Source: Homalodisca vitripennis
Lineage: Eukaryota > Arthropoda > Insecta > Hemiptera > Cicadellidae
Reading direction: 5' to 3'
Assembly (NCBI RefSeq): GCF_021130785.1
Contig: NC_060214.1
Location: 106,738,001 to 106,802,000 of the forward strand
Length of the DNA: 64,000 nucleotides
The notes beneath the pieces were generated by a model, which was not told the origin of the DNA, made no database searches, and saw only the letters and a list, made by a program, of their open reading frames with translations. Positions 36,778 through 48,155 of this stretch are shown piece after piece (the first letter of the stretch is position 1; each line of letters begins with the position of its first letter). The translations under genes were made by a program, and so were the position numbers.

Positions 36778-39249
36778 ATGGTGCCGATGGCGAGCGTGAG
36801 TACCTATTTTTCTGCAAAGTCGACAGGGGCACCGACGCGCAGATCTGTTATCGGCGACGGGCCCAGTGTGGTATCGAGCAAGCAGCAAATTTTACACGAG
36901 ATGTTAAAGAGTGTTAAAAGTGTTCCCAGTGGTATTCCAAGTCAAGGTCCCGGTAAAGAAGGAATGGGGGATGGTGGAACAACTCTGCTTTTAAAAAAGC
37001 CGGATACCGAAGAAAATTGTTTATGTAACGAATTCAAAATGAGAATAATTCCAAACCGTGAAGAAGGGAGTGGTCTAAAACAAAATCCCTATTTTATATT
37101 CGAACCCGTGACTAATGATGTACGAACCCCTAAACCCCTTCGAGATACTGAGTTTCACAGCATATCTGACAGACGCTTCACCGGTCTCTCTGTGGCACGA
37201 CCCCTCACCGCGCGCACCGATAGATCTGGGATACCGGGGTCTCTGTCCGCCACCAGCTTACACTCCATGCCTTCCATGTACACCATATCCCACAGGAGTG
37301 TCGCCAGCCTCACGCCCACTATACACAGTATGGGGGTGTTGTCCTTGGGGGAGATCTCGTTCTCGGCGATCGCCATACCCAGTGAGGAAGAGGTCAGGAA
37401 AGTTCTCACGCTCGGTGAGAGAGTACCTTCGATGTTCAGGCTTAGAGAGGACCCGCCGCCTAGAGTCGCCAAGATCCCCACCGAGTTCAAAGTGACCCTG
37501 ACCGAGACAGAGACCGTGTTCATGTTGGTGATCCCGACCCAGTGTGACTCACCCGATACTGGCGAAGGAAGGAAAACATTGAAGGATAACCAACTGCACG
37601 AATTTAACTTACAAGTGAACAAAACCCTGTCGCACATAGCCACTCAGACCCATCAAAGTGCCGTCAAGAACAGCAAAGTCAATGTACCTCGAAACGATAG
37701 AGCGAATTCGTCGGCTTACGCTACTTCTTGGGACATCTACGACACCTATGAGGATCTAGAGAAGAAGAGGTCGTCATCGGTGGTTGGGCACGATGACGGT
37801 TTCAGGAAATCGACAACATTCGACCTCGCGGAGATGGCTCATGAAGAAGAGTACATGGAAGAGTTTTACTATTTGGGACACAAATTTAACGTGCGGCTGT
37901 TGAATGCTCTGATGATAATGGAAAGGTTGATCGCGAAGAAGAAATTCCGAGAGGAGCAACTAGTCTTCCAAGGTCTTCTGGTGCAGGATCCGTTTTCTTT
38001 GAGTTTTAAATGCAACTATTCTCTGACATACTTGTGGACGTTCTCGTATGCTCCTACACAAGGCAGGACAGTGACTTCCATCTGCTGGTCCCCCAAGATT
38101 GAAAACGTCCTGGCAGTCGGCTACGGCAAGTTCAAGTATTCGGACCACCACGGTGGACACGTCTGTATCTGGAACGTGAAGAACCCCCAGGAACCCGAAC
38201 GATACTTCGGGTTTAAAGATCCCGTTACTTGCGTCACCTTCAGTGAATTCCGACCGCAAATCCTCGCCGTAACATTCTACAACGGCCTCGTGATGTTGAT
38301 CGACATCATCGGCCGCTCCCTGATGACGAAAGCCTCGAACAGACACTACCCGCTTTATTACCCCGTTTGGCAAGCGGTGTTCTACCCGCACGAACCCTTA
38401 CAGTCGGGGCAGTTCCTGATGACGTGCACCAAGAGTGGGAAGCTCTACAATTACAGGAAGACGAAGTTCATGATGAGCAAGCAGATGATGTCGATGGGGC
38501 GTCCCCATGGGAGAATCCAAGGGGTGCATCAGATGAGGAGGTGTTTCGCCACGAAGACCCCCTCTTGTCGCAACCCATCGGCGGAGGTGATAGTCCTGCA
38601 CCCCGCGGACCCCATGTTGTACTTGGTGGGCACATCGGAGGGATGTGTCTACTTGTGTTCGGTAAACCACAGACACGACCACGTCGAAGTCTTCTTAGCG
38701 CACGACGGCCCGATCTACAATATCCAGTTCAACCCGTTCTGCAGCAAGGTGTTCCTCACCTGCGGGGCAGACTGGTGTATTCGTATCTGGGCAGAGGGCA
38801 TCTACGACCCTCTCGTAACGCTGGAGAGCGGCATGATCTCGGTGCAAAGCGCTCTCTGGAGCCCACTACACTCCACCGTTGTCGTCAGCATCACCGGCGC
38901 TTACGTCGAGATGTGGGACCTCCGCAGGAAGACCGTCGCCCCCAAGTCCTGCACCCTGTCCCCGACCAACTGCATGAACACCGCCATCGCTTTCAGCCGT
39001 AACCGGTACAACCTGAGCCTGGGCGATGTTGACGGAAATGTTCACATTCTCGGACTCTCCGAGATGCCCTTCAGCCCCTCCTTCCAGGAGGAAGTGTTGG
39101 CCCAGTCCCTCCGCAACTGCCTCATCGCTCACCCCCAACTGCTCGACCGGTTACTCAAGCTGGGCTATCCCTTTGCCCAGCTGACCTCTAACTTGCAGAC
39201 GAAGCTCTACCATAAACTGGACAACTTGCAGAAAGTCATTGAAATATAA
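36778..39249 (+). CDS. DNAI4: Axonemal dynein intermediate chain 4-like WD-repeat protein, intronless
   Basis: The 823-residue protein is close to the length of human DNAI4/WDR78 (about 848). Residues 1-400 are low-complexity to charged, with a TQT motif at 289-291 that could bind LC8 light chain. From C412 a WD-repeat region runs to about 760. It opens with YLWTFSYAPTQGRTVTSICWSP, typical of dynein intermediate chains, and includes CIWNV (463-467), CIRIW (667-671) and MWDLRR (712-717). A helical tail ends at 823. In the known family these chains sit in axonemal dynein arms; DNAI4 is linked to inner-arm f/I1 assembly, so expression in sperm or ciliated sensory neurons is expected. TAA precedes the ATG in frame, and Met4 is an alternative start. 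No introns interrupt the frame, and GC rises along the gene. DNAI3 is a less likely identity. Confidence 0.85.
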   Translation: MVPMASVSTYFSAKSTGAPTRRSVIGDGPSVVSSKQQILHEMLKSVKSVPSGIPSQGPGKEGMGDGGTTLLLKKPDTEENCLCNEFKMRIIPNREEGSGLKQNPYFIFEPVTNDVRTPKPLRDTEFHSISDRRFTGLSVARPLTARTDRSGIPGSLSATSLHSMPSMYTISHRSVASLTPTIHSMGVLSLGEISFSAIAIPSEEEVRKVLTLGERVPSMFRLREDPPPRVAKIPTEFKVTLTETETVFMLVIPTQCDSPDTGEGRKTLKDNQLHEFNLQVNKTLSHIATQTHQSAVKNSKVNVPRNDRANSSAYATSWDIYDTYEDLEKKRSSSVVGHDDGFRKSTTFDLAEMAHEEEYMEEFYYLGHKFNVRLLNALMIMERLIAKKKFREEQLVFQGLLVQDPFSLSFKCNYSLTYLWTFSYAPTQGRTVTSICWSPKIENVLAVGYGKFKYSDHHGGHVCIWNVKNPQEPERYFGFKDPVTCVTFSEFRPQILAVTFYNGLVMLIDIIGRSLMTKASNRHYPLYYPVWQAVFYPHEPLQSGQFLMTCTKSGKLYNYRKTKFMMSKQMMSMGRPHGRIQGVHQMRRCFATKTPSCRNPSAEVIVLHPADPMLYLVGTSEGCVYLCSVNHRHDHVEVFLAHDGPIYNIQFNPFCSKVFLTCGADWCIRIWAEGIYDPLVTLESGMISVQSALWSPLHSTVVVSITGAYVEMWDLRRKTVAPKSCTLSPTNCMNTAIAFSRNRYNLSLGDVDGNVHILGLSEMPFSPSFQEEVLAQSLRNCLIAHPQLLDRLLKLGYPFAQLTSNLQTKLYHKLDNLQKVIEI

Positions 39250-39263
39250 TATATTGTTTTGTG

Positions 39264-39269
39264 AATAAA
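39264..39269 (+). promoter_or_regulatory. Poly(A) signal AATAAA of the DNAI4-like gene
   Basis: AATAAA lies 15 bases after the stop codon, implying a 3' UTR of only a few tens of bases. Confidence 0.65.
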
Positions 39270-39430
39270 CTGATAGTTTTATAGCTGGCTTCCTTACTGA
39301 TTATAAATAAGTCTACTAATAATTATATCAAACTTCAAAATTTGATATGTCAGGTCAAAATAAGTAAGGAATGCCATATATAGTCCTTGCTTAGTTAGCC
39401 TTACATAGCCTTTTACATTTTTAGGAGAAA

Positions 39431-39881
39431 CTAGCTGTATCCCGCGGCTTCGCACGCTTGCCCGTGTATGTGCACTTCTGGTTCAAGTGAATTATATTTC
39501 CAGTGCCGATGTCGAGTTTGCCTTGTTGCCACGATCAAGAAAATCTGTGTATGTTTATAGCCATCATACACTTACATGTAATTTATTATAAAGTGGTCTA
39601 ACACTCAAACTTTAAGTTCAATCAGAAATTTATCTTCAAGACAAATATACATCATAACTTCAATATAGTGTTTGGTTATTTAATATACATAACTGTCTCG
39701 TAATTGCAGTTTTTATTGTGCAGGCGCTTTGAAAACTTGTATCTTTTCCAGCACTGCCTGGTAGAGAATTACATCAATGGGCATAGTATATAAACCTTCT
39801 CTGTGGAAAAATACATACAAATTTTCATAATGGTCGGTTTAATAGTTTACGATTCCATAAAGGACAAACACACAAACATTC

Positions 39882-39884
<3 letters not shown>
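39431..39884 (+). repeat. Dispersed repeat with 'actagctgtatcccgcggcttcgcacgc' start
   Basis: The start, the inner phrase 'tataaaccttctctgtgg' and the end 'aaaggacaaacacacaaacattcat', followed by a (TA)n tail, form a pattern I recognise from widespread invertebrate non-LTR or SINE-like repeats. No protein-coding remnant is visible. It lies less than 200 bp downstream of the dynein gene. Confidence 0.5.

Positions 39885-39926
<42 letters not shown>
39885..39926. repeat. (TA)n microsatellite
   Basis: About 40 bases of uninterrupted TA at the 3' end of the preceding dispersed repeat, so probably its tail. Confidence 0.9.
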
Positions 39927-39933
<7 letters not shown>

Positions 39934-39944
39934 TTTCAATAAAC

Positions 39945-40054
39945 ATTGAATCGCAAAAAGTACTTGCTCCGCCGGGATTCGAACCCGGATCTCTCACTGG
40001 CCGGGTGAATGTGCTACCATTACACCACAGAGCGCTTACTTTTTCCGATTCAAT
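39945..40054. repeat. 25-bp imperfect inverted repeat enclosing a tRNA-like sequence
   Basis: Left arm 39945-39969 (ATTGAATCG-c-AAAAAGTA...GCTC) pairs with right arm 40030-40054, 21 of 25 positions matching. The enclosed segment is the tRNA-like sequence at 39965-40038, whose acceptor stem is continuous with the inner end of the arms. Confidence 0.75.
39965..40038 (-). repeat. tRNA-like sequence with extended acceptor helix
   Basis: On the minus strand the sequence has an A-box TGGTGTAATGGTAGCAC, an anticodon arm (TTCAC/GTGAG) and a perfect T-arm CCGGG-TTCGAAT-CCCGG. The acceptor stem has at least six pairs with wobbles. The anticodon loop reads CCGGCCA, with C instead of the required T at position 33. 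The nominal anticodon GGC (Ala) is not a normal eukaryotic choice. It is probably a tRNA pseudogene or a SINE-like head, folded into the longer inverted repeat of 39945-40054. Confidence 0.5.
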
Positions 40055-40175
40055 TATTTTGTATTTGGCCGTATCTGTGACATATGTGTTTAAATAAGCA
40101 AACTAACATATGATCGGAAGACCAAATACCTGTCAAACGACTTTTATTTACATTAAATTTGTATAAATGGCAATA

Positions 40176-40176
<1 letters not shown>

Positions 40177-40231
<55 letters not shown>
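40177..40231. repeat. (AT)n microsatellite
   Basis: About 55 bases of AT repeats, followed by a short imperfect extension to about 40250. Confidence 0.9.
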
Positions 40232-40233
<2 letters not shown>

Positions 40234-40254
40234 AATATATGTATATATATGTTG

Positions 40255-41429
40255 AACTTAAGAAAATCTCTAGTCTAAATAAGATCGGGGTTTGAAGAAA
40301 ATCAGACCCATATAACTCGGTGTTTGTTCTTAAATTAAGCATTAGATGCCAGTAAGAAGAAGCTGGTAGAATGTATATAATACTGTGTTCGAAAATGGTG
40401 GTCATATTTAAAATGTATTATCAATTTTGAAAAGTTTATAATAATAGTGAAATTTGGGTTAGCTTTTCACGATGACTGTGATATGAATTTCATTTCCCTA
40501 CGGCAAATAATAATCGAGTAGCTTTACTGAGAACCATTCTTAACTGGAAATACACTGGTTGAGTTATTATCGTGGTTTAACTGTTGCTTTCAAATCAGCT
40601 GATTGTTTTATTTAAAGATGAGATTACTAGCTCGTTTTTGTCATTTTGAAAACTCGTTAGGAAATTTGTTCGGATTCGTTAAATGTTGTTTTTTCGTGTG
40701 TTGTTTCCTTACTTACAGTTTGAAATTTATTGATTGGATTGTAATGCAGTCCAGGAGTTAAGAACCAATTCGCATTGACAAAGCACATAACCTGTTTTTT
40801 TTTCTTGATTGAGAAATTATTTTCCACTGCTTTCACGATCCATTTTTTTCTTAGGAGAAATTGCTATACCGATTTCAAGAAAGAAAAACCAATTTCAAGA
40901 AAAAAATAGTGTGTACTCATACATTGCAATTTGCCTATCGACTTTTAGACTATAATAATAGTACAAATGTCAAAAATTACGCTCGTTTGGTAAAGCAAAT
41001 AAAATTGAAAATATATAATCGTAATTTAATTTCTGCGGAATTAACAGTGTGGTTGTTTAGCAAGCGCTAAATTATCATCAAATGTAAATACGTATATGAA
41101 TTTGCCATATAATACGCATACAAAGCGATAATAAGACAGGTTGTTATATTAAAAGCACGTTTGTCAAATTAATGACTAGGTATTGCGTAGGTAGGGTATA
41201 TAGAATCTTAGTGTGGTAATTTTGTAAACCCAATATGTGTTTGTGATTGTCATCTTCCTTTAAATCATCACACTAACTGATAATGATCAGTTTTAGTCCA
41301 GTCGACCGCTTTTTAAAATTACAAATTACAAAACTTATTTTTTTATTAAAAAATATCAATGTTGACTCCTCACATAATTAATATAAAATCCACGCATGAG
41401 TATGTTTAAGTTAAATGTTCATAGATAAA
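40255..41429. other. Non-coding stretch, nothing recognised
   Basis: AT-rich, no supported frame or element. Confidence 0.4.
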
Positions 41430-41537
41430 TACTGTATTATGTAAATATTAATAATAGTTTACTAAAAGAGTAATTTCAAATTTTGAAAATTGGGGGGGGT
41501 CCGGACCCCTTGGACAATCTTGCTGGCTACGTCATTG
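41430..41537. repeat. Right-hand fragment of the 254-bp MITE family
   Basis: 'attatgtaaat.ttaataatagtttact...' through 'ggtccggacccc.tgga...ctggctacgtcattg' matches 5280-5378. The left terminus and target duplication are absent, so the copy is truncated. Confidence 0.65.
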
Positions 41538-44500
41538 AACTAGTAACAATCTTGCCAGTAAGAAAATAACACGGATATTGAATTGTTTCATAGCTGTCAG
41601 TAAAATAACCTTAAATTAGGTAAAGATGCTTTTCATTTTGTAATTGGTTAGTGTATACGCATTATTTATTCAGTCTTTACAATTAATTTCAAATACTTTT
41701 TTCATCGATTTTTTAAATTTTATTCATCGATTATACTTATTTTTAGTTAAGATATGAAAGTGAATTATATTTGAATCTTAAAAGGCTGTAGGAAATACAA
41801 TATTATTTCAGCTGCAAGTCGATGGCTGTTTAGTGCTACACCCTGGCGGAGAATCGGCAAACCAATGACAAGTAGTACAAGCTTTGACCGTCGTGTAGCG
41901 CCACTAGTATCGTTCATGGCTGGAGTGGAGATGTATTGTTCAAATTAACTGGAATACTGAATTAAATTACATCGTCACAACACAGTTACGTCTTTAAATA
42001 ATTACTAGACATTCCTTAGCCTTAAAATCAATTTCACACTTCTTATTCGATGTTACAGTATGTCTCAGAAATACATTTTGTATCATAAATAAATACAATT
42101 AATGAATAAAATATAGTTTTAAGATTTTTCAGATGACTCGTTAGTCTTGGTAGTCAATTTTCTTTTCTTTATAAATTGTTCATAAAAAAAATTTGTCGAA
42201 GTGGGTAGTTCTGAATAGTGTAAATGTGTATATAAAAATCAAGCGTGTTTTTCATCCAACGTCCAGTGCAAAGTGTATTAAAAAAATCTGTTACAAGTTT
42301 AAAAATAAACAATTTTTGGGTTTCATGTTTGTATTATTATTATCTTATATCATATTATAATCTTTCCGAATTATAACCGATACAATTAAATTTGGTTTAC
42401 CTTAGGTACATCTCTCCACGATTGAATAATTAATTGTTACGAATTAAATTTACTGCTTGGACTCTTAACAATCCAATTAATTATATTTGGAAAATTTGAA
42501 ACATTTTAATCTTTTAATATTAAACTAATATTAAAGCAACACTGCTCATAGTAGAATAACATATCCAACTATTTATACTTATTGTTCGTGTTCTACGTTG
42601 ATTTAACACTGAAATAAAGTTCATAACATATAAAAGGCCGCAACTTTTAAACTCAAAGTTGATTATTGTTAAATAGTATTGATATCATACTTAGGTCTAA
42701 CTAACGTAGCAAGAGTATGATTTTCAAATTGGAAGGCCCAGTGAAAGATGTTTTATATCTTTATTTAACTAATTATTGGTAATAATAAATGTCAAGAAAG
42801 TGTTAATGTAAAATGGCATAATCGTTACAAAGTATTACAAAAACACATTATTTGGAATTAAACTGCTGTTTAAAGTAACTGTCTAGCGGTGTTAACTCGT
42901 TCTTTCTTTGTAATTTGTAAAAAACGTTATAAATTACCTAAAATTCGGCTTTATTTATGTTTTTAAAAGTTAGATTTGACAATAGTACAGAAAAGTATGT
43001 CGAAATAATATAAGAAATATTATTTCCTTATCTTATTGATTTTTTCCCTTACTCAACGTGGTAATGCTCTTATAGTAGTTGATTGCGTAGGGATATGTAC
43101 AAAAATGTGTAAGGCACTCAAGATTCTTATTTTTAGCCTAACTGGTCCCATAAAAACACCATTTTATATTTCGTTAAAATTTATTTTGAACTTTGAAAGG
43201 TTATTTCTTCTACCATGTTAAACCTTGTAAGATGAGTGACAATGAGGGTCATCCGTCTCATTACTTTATCTATAACAACTTCCCTTTACCTACGATTTGT
43301 AACTACTTAGTTACGTACGGCCTTTCTTATCTTCATATTTGATGTTTCTTCCACGGACCACCTTGTAACTAATGTAAAAGTCTTGTAACTCATATAAGTA
43401 CTTTGTGTTACCCTTGTCCACCCCAAAAAGAATTTAGTAAGTCGGCCTGATGAAGTGACCACGCTTTGATCTTGATTTAGATAAAAAAAATCTGTGACAG
43501 TTTCTGCCTACAATATCTTGGGTCTTTATTGGGTGTCATCTACCCAATCATGAAAAATCTGTAGTTCACGTTTTTGGGTGATAAAACTCGGAATTCTTGT
43601 GAAACTCGAAACGAAAAAGGCCTGTAATCGGATATGAGCAAGTAAACAAGGTGGTGAAAAAGAATAAAAAATCATATTGTTCTTATTTTGGACTGAGAAA
43701 AGAATCCCAGAAGACTTAAGTTACGTTAGGATGTAATGAACTGTAAAAATAATGCAAAAAAGAGCACTGCTCACAAATTAAATTAACATTGTCTCTAATT
43801 TGTATTGCGTATTGAAGGTAATTGTTTTGTGCTTGTAGGGAGGATGTCTTGTTTTTATGATGCAGACGATATATTTACAAAATTGCGTAACAGGCTTCTT
43901 GCAAAATTTAAAGTCTATTGCTGAATATATTACTATATCACATGTTAAAATACCATATGATTTTACTCAGTGTATTTAAATATTTATCTAGTCTGTGATT
44001 TTCTTGTTGTCATCAAGGTTACCCATAAGATGAACGTAAAGGTATTCGCTAAAGGTCTACCGAATGCAATGGATTGACTGCATCTGAAAGTGCTTTAAGA
44101 ATATTCTAATGCAGTTTCATTTGGGAAACATTAACTTTAAGACATAAATAAAACAGAGCATATTAACCAGAAATAAGCATGTAAAGCCCGTCACCACGTC
44201 ATATTTCATGTTTAACCCTAAATTATGTGCGTTCAAAGCCTGGGAGTGGGAGAGACATATTCGCTAATCCAGGCAACCAGAGCGAGGGTGAATCCTCTTA
44301 GCGGAATCATATTATCAATTATAGTAATGAGTTTGCTCTTGGTATTCATCATATTTTATGTTCTAAATTCCATGCGAACACACACAACATTATTTATCAC
44401 CCTGATTTATATCATCAGGCTTGTATTATTTGTTTAGTTGACCCACAACACAGAGTGATTTGCAAAAACAAAAACAAACCTTTTCATTCCGAAGTCTATT

Positions 44501-45326
44501 CCGTACTATACTTTAATTAAACAGAGTTGGCTACTAATTTTTCAATATCTACAAGATTATTCTAATTTGGATATATGAGGAATCTGGTACGCTATTGTTA
44601 CGTGAAGTAATGTGAGACAGAAATTCGTAGTATGAAGGAACTTTTACATATAAATTAATGGGGTAGATTACAGAATTTAAAATATAGATAGGAACATCTC
44701 TATATTAAAAGCTGGAGCCAAATATTTTTATATTATATTATTGCGATATCATGCTGCTCCGCTAAAATTTTAAATTCCATTGACTCTGGTTTATAGATAT
44801 TTTGCAAAAATATAATTGTATTGCGCTTTCATTTATTGTCATATACTAATATAAAAAGGGTGTCGGTAAGATAAAGAGGACAGCGAAAAGTAGTTCTTTA
44901 AATAATCACGTGATTTGCAATACATTACAAATATGAATAGTGATTGCAGTGTGAGTAAATCGCGCTAACAGCAGTGAAATCGATTGAGGAATTTCTCGAA
45001 ACAAATAAATTGACCACCAGCTGAGTTTTAGGTTTAGTTGGGGGTCGAAATGTGGAGTTATCGAAACGATAATTTTTCACAGATTATATTTTTTAGCTTC
45101 ATACACTTAAATCTGACCGTGAAACGCATGAAAAATAGTAATATCACCATTAGTCTATAGTCCATTAGATAAAGAGAATAAAGTTGCCTCTTGAGGGGTT
45201 TACAAGCATACGGTTAGCTGACTGACGGTTGGTTTTAAATGTGTTAAGCTAAAAGATATATGATTTGAAAAAATCACTTTTATCTCATATTTTAAAACTT
45301 TTTTATTTCGATCCCCACCACATCTT
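41538..45326. other. AT-rich non-coding stretch
   Basis: No gene recognised over nearly 3.8 kb. A GC-richer patch at 41840-41940 and text at 43940-44070 with faint resemblance to the dispersed repeat of 29.5 kb are the only distinct spots. Confidence 0.4.
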
Positions 45327-45366
45327 AGCATCCTGACTGAAACCATTAATTCTGAGGAATAGCAGA
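45327..45366 (+). repeat. Foldback outer arm, left
   Basis: It begins AGCATCCTGACTGAAACC and ends GAGGAATAGCAGA. Its inverted copy at 48766-48805 differs at two positions. Confidence 0.85.
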
Positions 45367-45829
45367 TATAACGGATGCTTTAGATTTATTGTAGCAAGGA
45401 AAATACAATAATTTACATGTAACATGAACATATAATTTATTGCCAGAATTAGTCAAAAATAGTAGGAACATAAATATATTTTCTAAAAAAATTAGAGTAT
45501 GGTTGATAGGTCAAAATGATATTGAGTATATGTTTAAGATAATAAATTAGTGTATGGTTAGTCTTGTCTGCTAAGTTATAATAATATTTAAATAGACACG
45601 GTAGAGCATTATGAAATAATAATTTATGATATAAATATTTAATGTTACATGTATAAAGCCTAATATTTTTAATTGTAAGTCATGCATAAATCCTTTTTAT
45701 TTAATACAGCACAATAGTTATACTAAATTTAAACTTTGAAACATAACAGTACATTATTTACTACATAAGCTACAATAACTCATTTTTATAATTTCATTCT
45801 TGCTCGTTTCCGCTATTTTTATTTTTTAC

Positions 45830-46158
45830 CCTTTTTGTATATAGTATCCCCAACACAGGCACAGCCTTATGGGGTACCTAAATTTCCCTTATTGTATAAA
45901 TTTATTGGCCTAATTATTAGTTTAAAAAAGAAAGAAAAACCTAAAAGGATGTAACCTACTTTTTATATTTTATCACTCTAAGTACATAAATTAGAAATGA
46001 AATAAGTAGAAAACATTTTTTTTTGTATTTATTATTTACTGCTATTGTAAATACGTTATGTCATAGTATTATTTATTATCAAGCACTGGCAATAATATTT
46101 GTTTGTAATATCCAGTTTGTTATTTTGGGGAAATAAATGATTTATTATTATTAAATAT
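45830..46158 (+). repeat. LINE-like 3' fragment inserted in the foldback's left arm
   Basis: 'cacaggcacagccttatggggtacctaaatttccc' and the end 'ttttggggaaataaatgatttattattatta' have the look of a CR1/Jockey-type 3' end with an (ATT)n tail. The other LINE's 3' UTR (24360-24740, minus strand) has a similar GGGAAATAAAT end. No ORF2 remnant is readable. It may extend further left. Confidence 0.45.
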
Positions 46159-46161
46159 AAA

Positions 46162-46264
46162 GTTTAAACAAGTTTAACTACAGATACGCTAATTTAGGTT
46201 CATAATGCTGGGTGGCTGAGCGTAAGCGAAGCGACTGACTTCCTGAATGTCTGGTTACCGAAAA
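46162..46264 (+). repeat. Foldback second arm, left
   Basis: From GTTTAAACAAGTTTAAC through 'ggttcataatgctgggtggctgagcgtaagcgaagc' to GGTTACCGAAAAC. It pairs with 48603-48693. Confidence 0.85.
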
Positions 46265-47197
46265 CAAACTGAATGTCTGTCTGCCAGCATGGCTAACGAA
46301 CAATTTCACTCTTAGCGATATTTGTATGTCGATTAAAGAGAATCGTAGTTATATACTCGGACCTTGGCTTCTGAACTATAAATAATCCATTAGGCTTATT
46401 AATTTTTATCAGTCAGCTGATTATTCGACTCTAAGAGTAAAACACCTTACGCCAATCATATACAAAATACCTTGACTAGAGCTCCTTTCGGTGTGATACC
46501 CAACTAACGTCCTATCGAGGCAATAAGAAATTAATTATGGCCCGGACACCATAATATGTGAATGAACTGAATCTATTTATAGTCCCTGAAATGTTTAATA
46601 AACTAAAAATATGATATTAGAACTAATATAAACTATGATATTGTCATAAGAGTTCCAAGTTGTACATGTTTCACAATAAGGTATCTTAATCAAGTGTTTT
46701 AAAATTGATAATGTTCCACACAGGATTGCCAAAGTTAATAATTATTAAAAATAACTCATACACAAGCATTATAATAAATGAGGAGTATACAACAAACAAA
46801 AACAACAGAGACTGTACACCGACCACACATCACCACCATGACCGGATGGACAATATACGTGTTGCAGCTGTTGCGTCAGTCCTCTTCCTGTTGCGTTCTT
46901 ATCTTTTCCGTTATCAGCTGATAATAAGTTACTCACTTACAGTCCAAAAATACTGAATGCTTGTATTGTAAGGAATGTCCTCTAGATTAGACTTAACTAT
47001 CCAATGTTCGTGTAGGGATTTTACGTACATTTTACGCTTTTAATGATACTGCGACAGTTGCGTGCATTTTAATTTAGATTGTTTTTAAGTTACTCTTGAA
47101 GTTCTTAACGAGATTTTAATATCTTTGAATGGTTCCTATTCATGTTAGATAATGGTGAATTAATACTGTATCTCAAATGTTTTCCGTTTCCATTTTC

Positions 47198-47223
47198 AAT
47201 ATATATATATATATATATATATA
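47198..47223. repeat. (AT)n microsatellite
   Basis: Pure AT run that directly abuts the left terminus of the element at 47224. Confidence 0.85.
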
Positions 47224-47942
47224 CAGGGTGAGAAGAAAATAACTGGTTAAAATACTTAACACAAACACACAGTATCTTTACAGTGTGTTCTTTTGTTCAA
47301 CAATGAGGCGACATAATATGTCATCTAATAGTAAATTCCAAGCTGATTATTTATTATTTAAAAATGTTTAAACAGCTGTTGTTTAAATGATTAATTATTA
47401 CCAGCTGTTACCAATCAGATACTCATTCCTTATTATAAAACAGCAAAAGTTTGCTGTGTAGTGTAATACGTGAGGAGTCAATTTCATAACTTTTTTACAC
47501 ATTTAGTTAACTTTGCTTATTATGTTTGTTTTCAGAACTAAAGTCTCTACAATCTGTATTAGGAAAAACAATTTGTTTATTGGTCATTTAACAATGTTAT
47601 TGGACATCAAACATTTAAGACGGTATTATTGTTAATAGATTTTTGGCAAATTCCATACTTTTTCTCAAAAACTGTTTACACTACAACCTCTGGAGTGGTT
47701 TTATTTGATTTTTCAGGTGATTTTCCATATAAATCCACCTTATTTGAGTTAAAAAGTAAGAAAAAAAAACATTTCAGAATCACTTAATTTCACCAGGTGA
47801 ACTGAAAACAAAGCAAAATCTTTCACCAGCCATTAGTCACTAATGGAGCGTTTCCGGACCTACCTTTATATAACATATTTTTCTAATTTTTAGCTCTAAA
47901 ATCACGTCTTAAAATATTTTACCATATTTCTGACTCACCCTG
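47224..47942. mobile_element. 719-bp inverted-repeat element (MITE-like) between TA tracts
   Basis: The left end CAGGGTGAGAAGAAAATA and the right end (reverse complement CAGGGTGAGTCAGAAATA) share an obvious inverted terminus. The interior has no transposase. TA tracts lie on both sides. No exact target duplication is seen; insertion into TA would fit the context. It is nested inside the foldback of 45327-48805. Confidence 0.6.
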
Positions 47943-47945
47943 ACT

Positions 47946-47948
<3 letters not shown>

Positions 47949-47978
<30 letters not shown>
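47949..47978. repeat. (AT)n microsatellite
   Basis: About 30 bases of AT repeats six bases after the 719-bp element. Confidence 0.85.
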
Positions 47979-47979
<1 letters not shown>

Positions 47980-48155
47980 ATTTGGTCTAATAAATTGTAT
48001 CACTGTATATTCCTTTCAGATAGCGAATTAACTCAAGAGAAACTGTGTATAAATTAATTAACTAGCTTTTATTAGTACAATATATATATATCCTCAAATG
48101 ATTATAAACAACTAGACCTACTAACAATAAAGGTTATACCTCAGTTCACTTTCCT

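Noticed and set aside
37155..39138. Several frames of 90-211 codons overlapping the dynein gene on other frames and strands
   Set aside because: They are shadows of the GC-rich DNAI4-like coding sequence; only the 823-codon frame has WD-repeat motifs.
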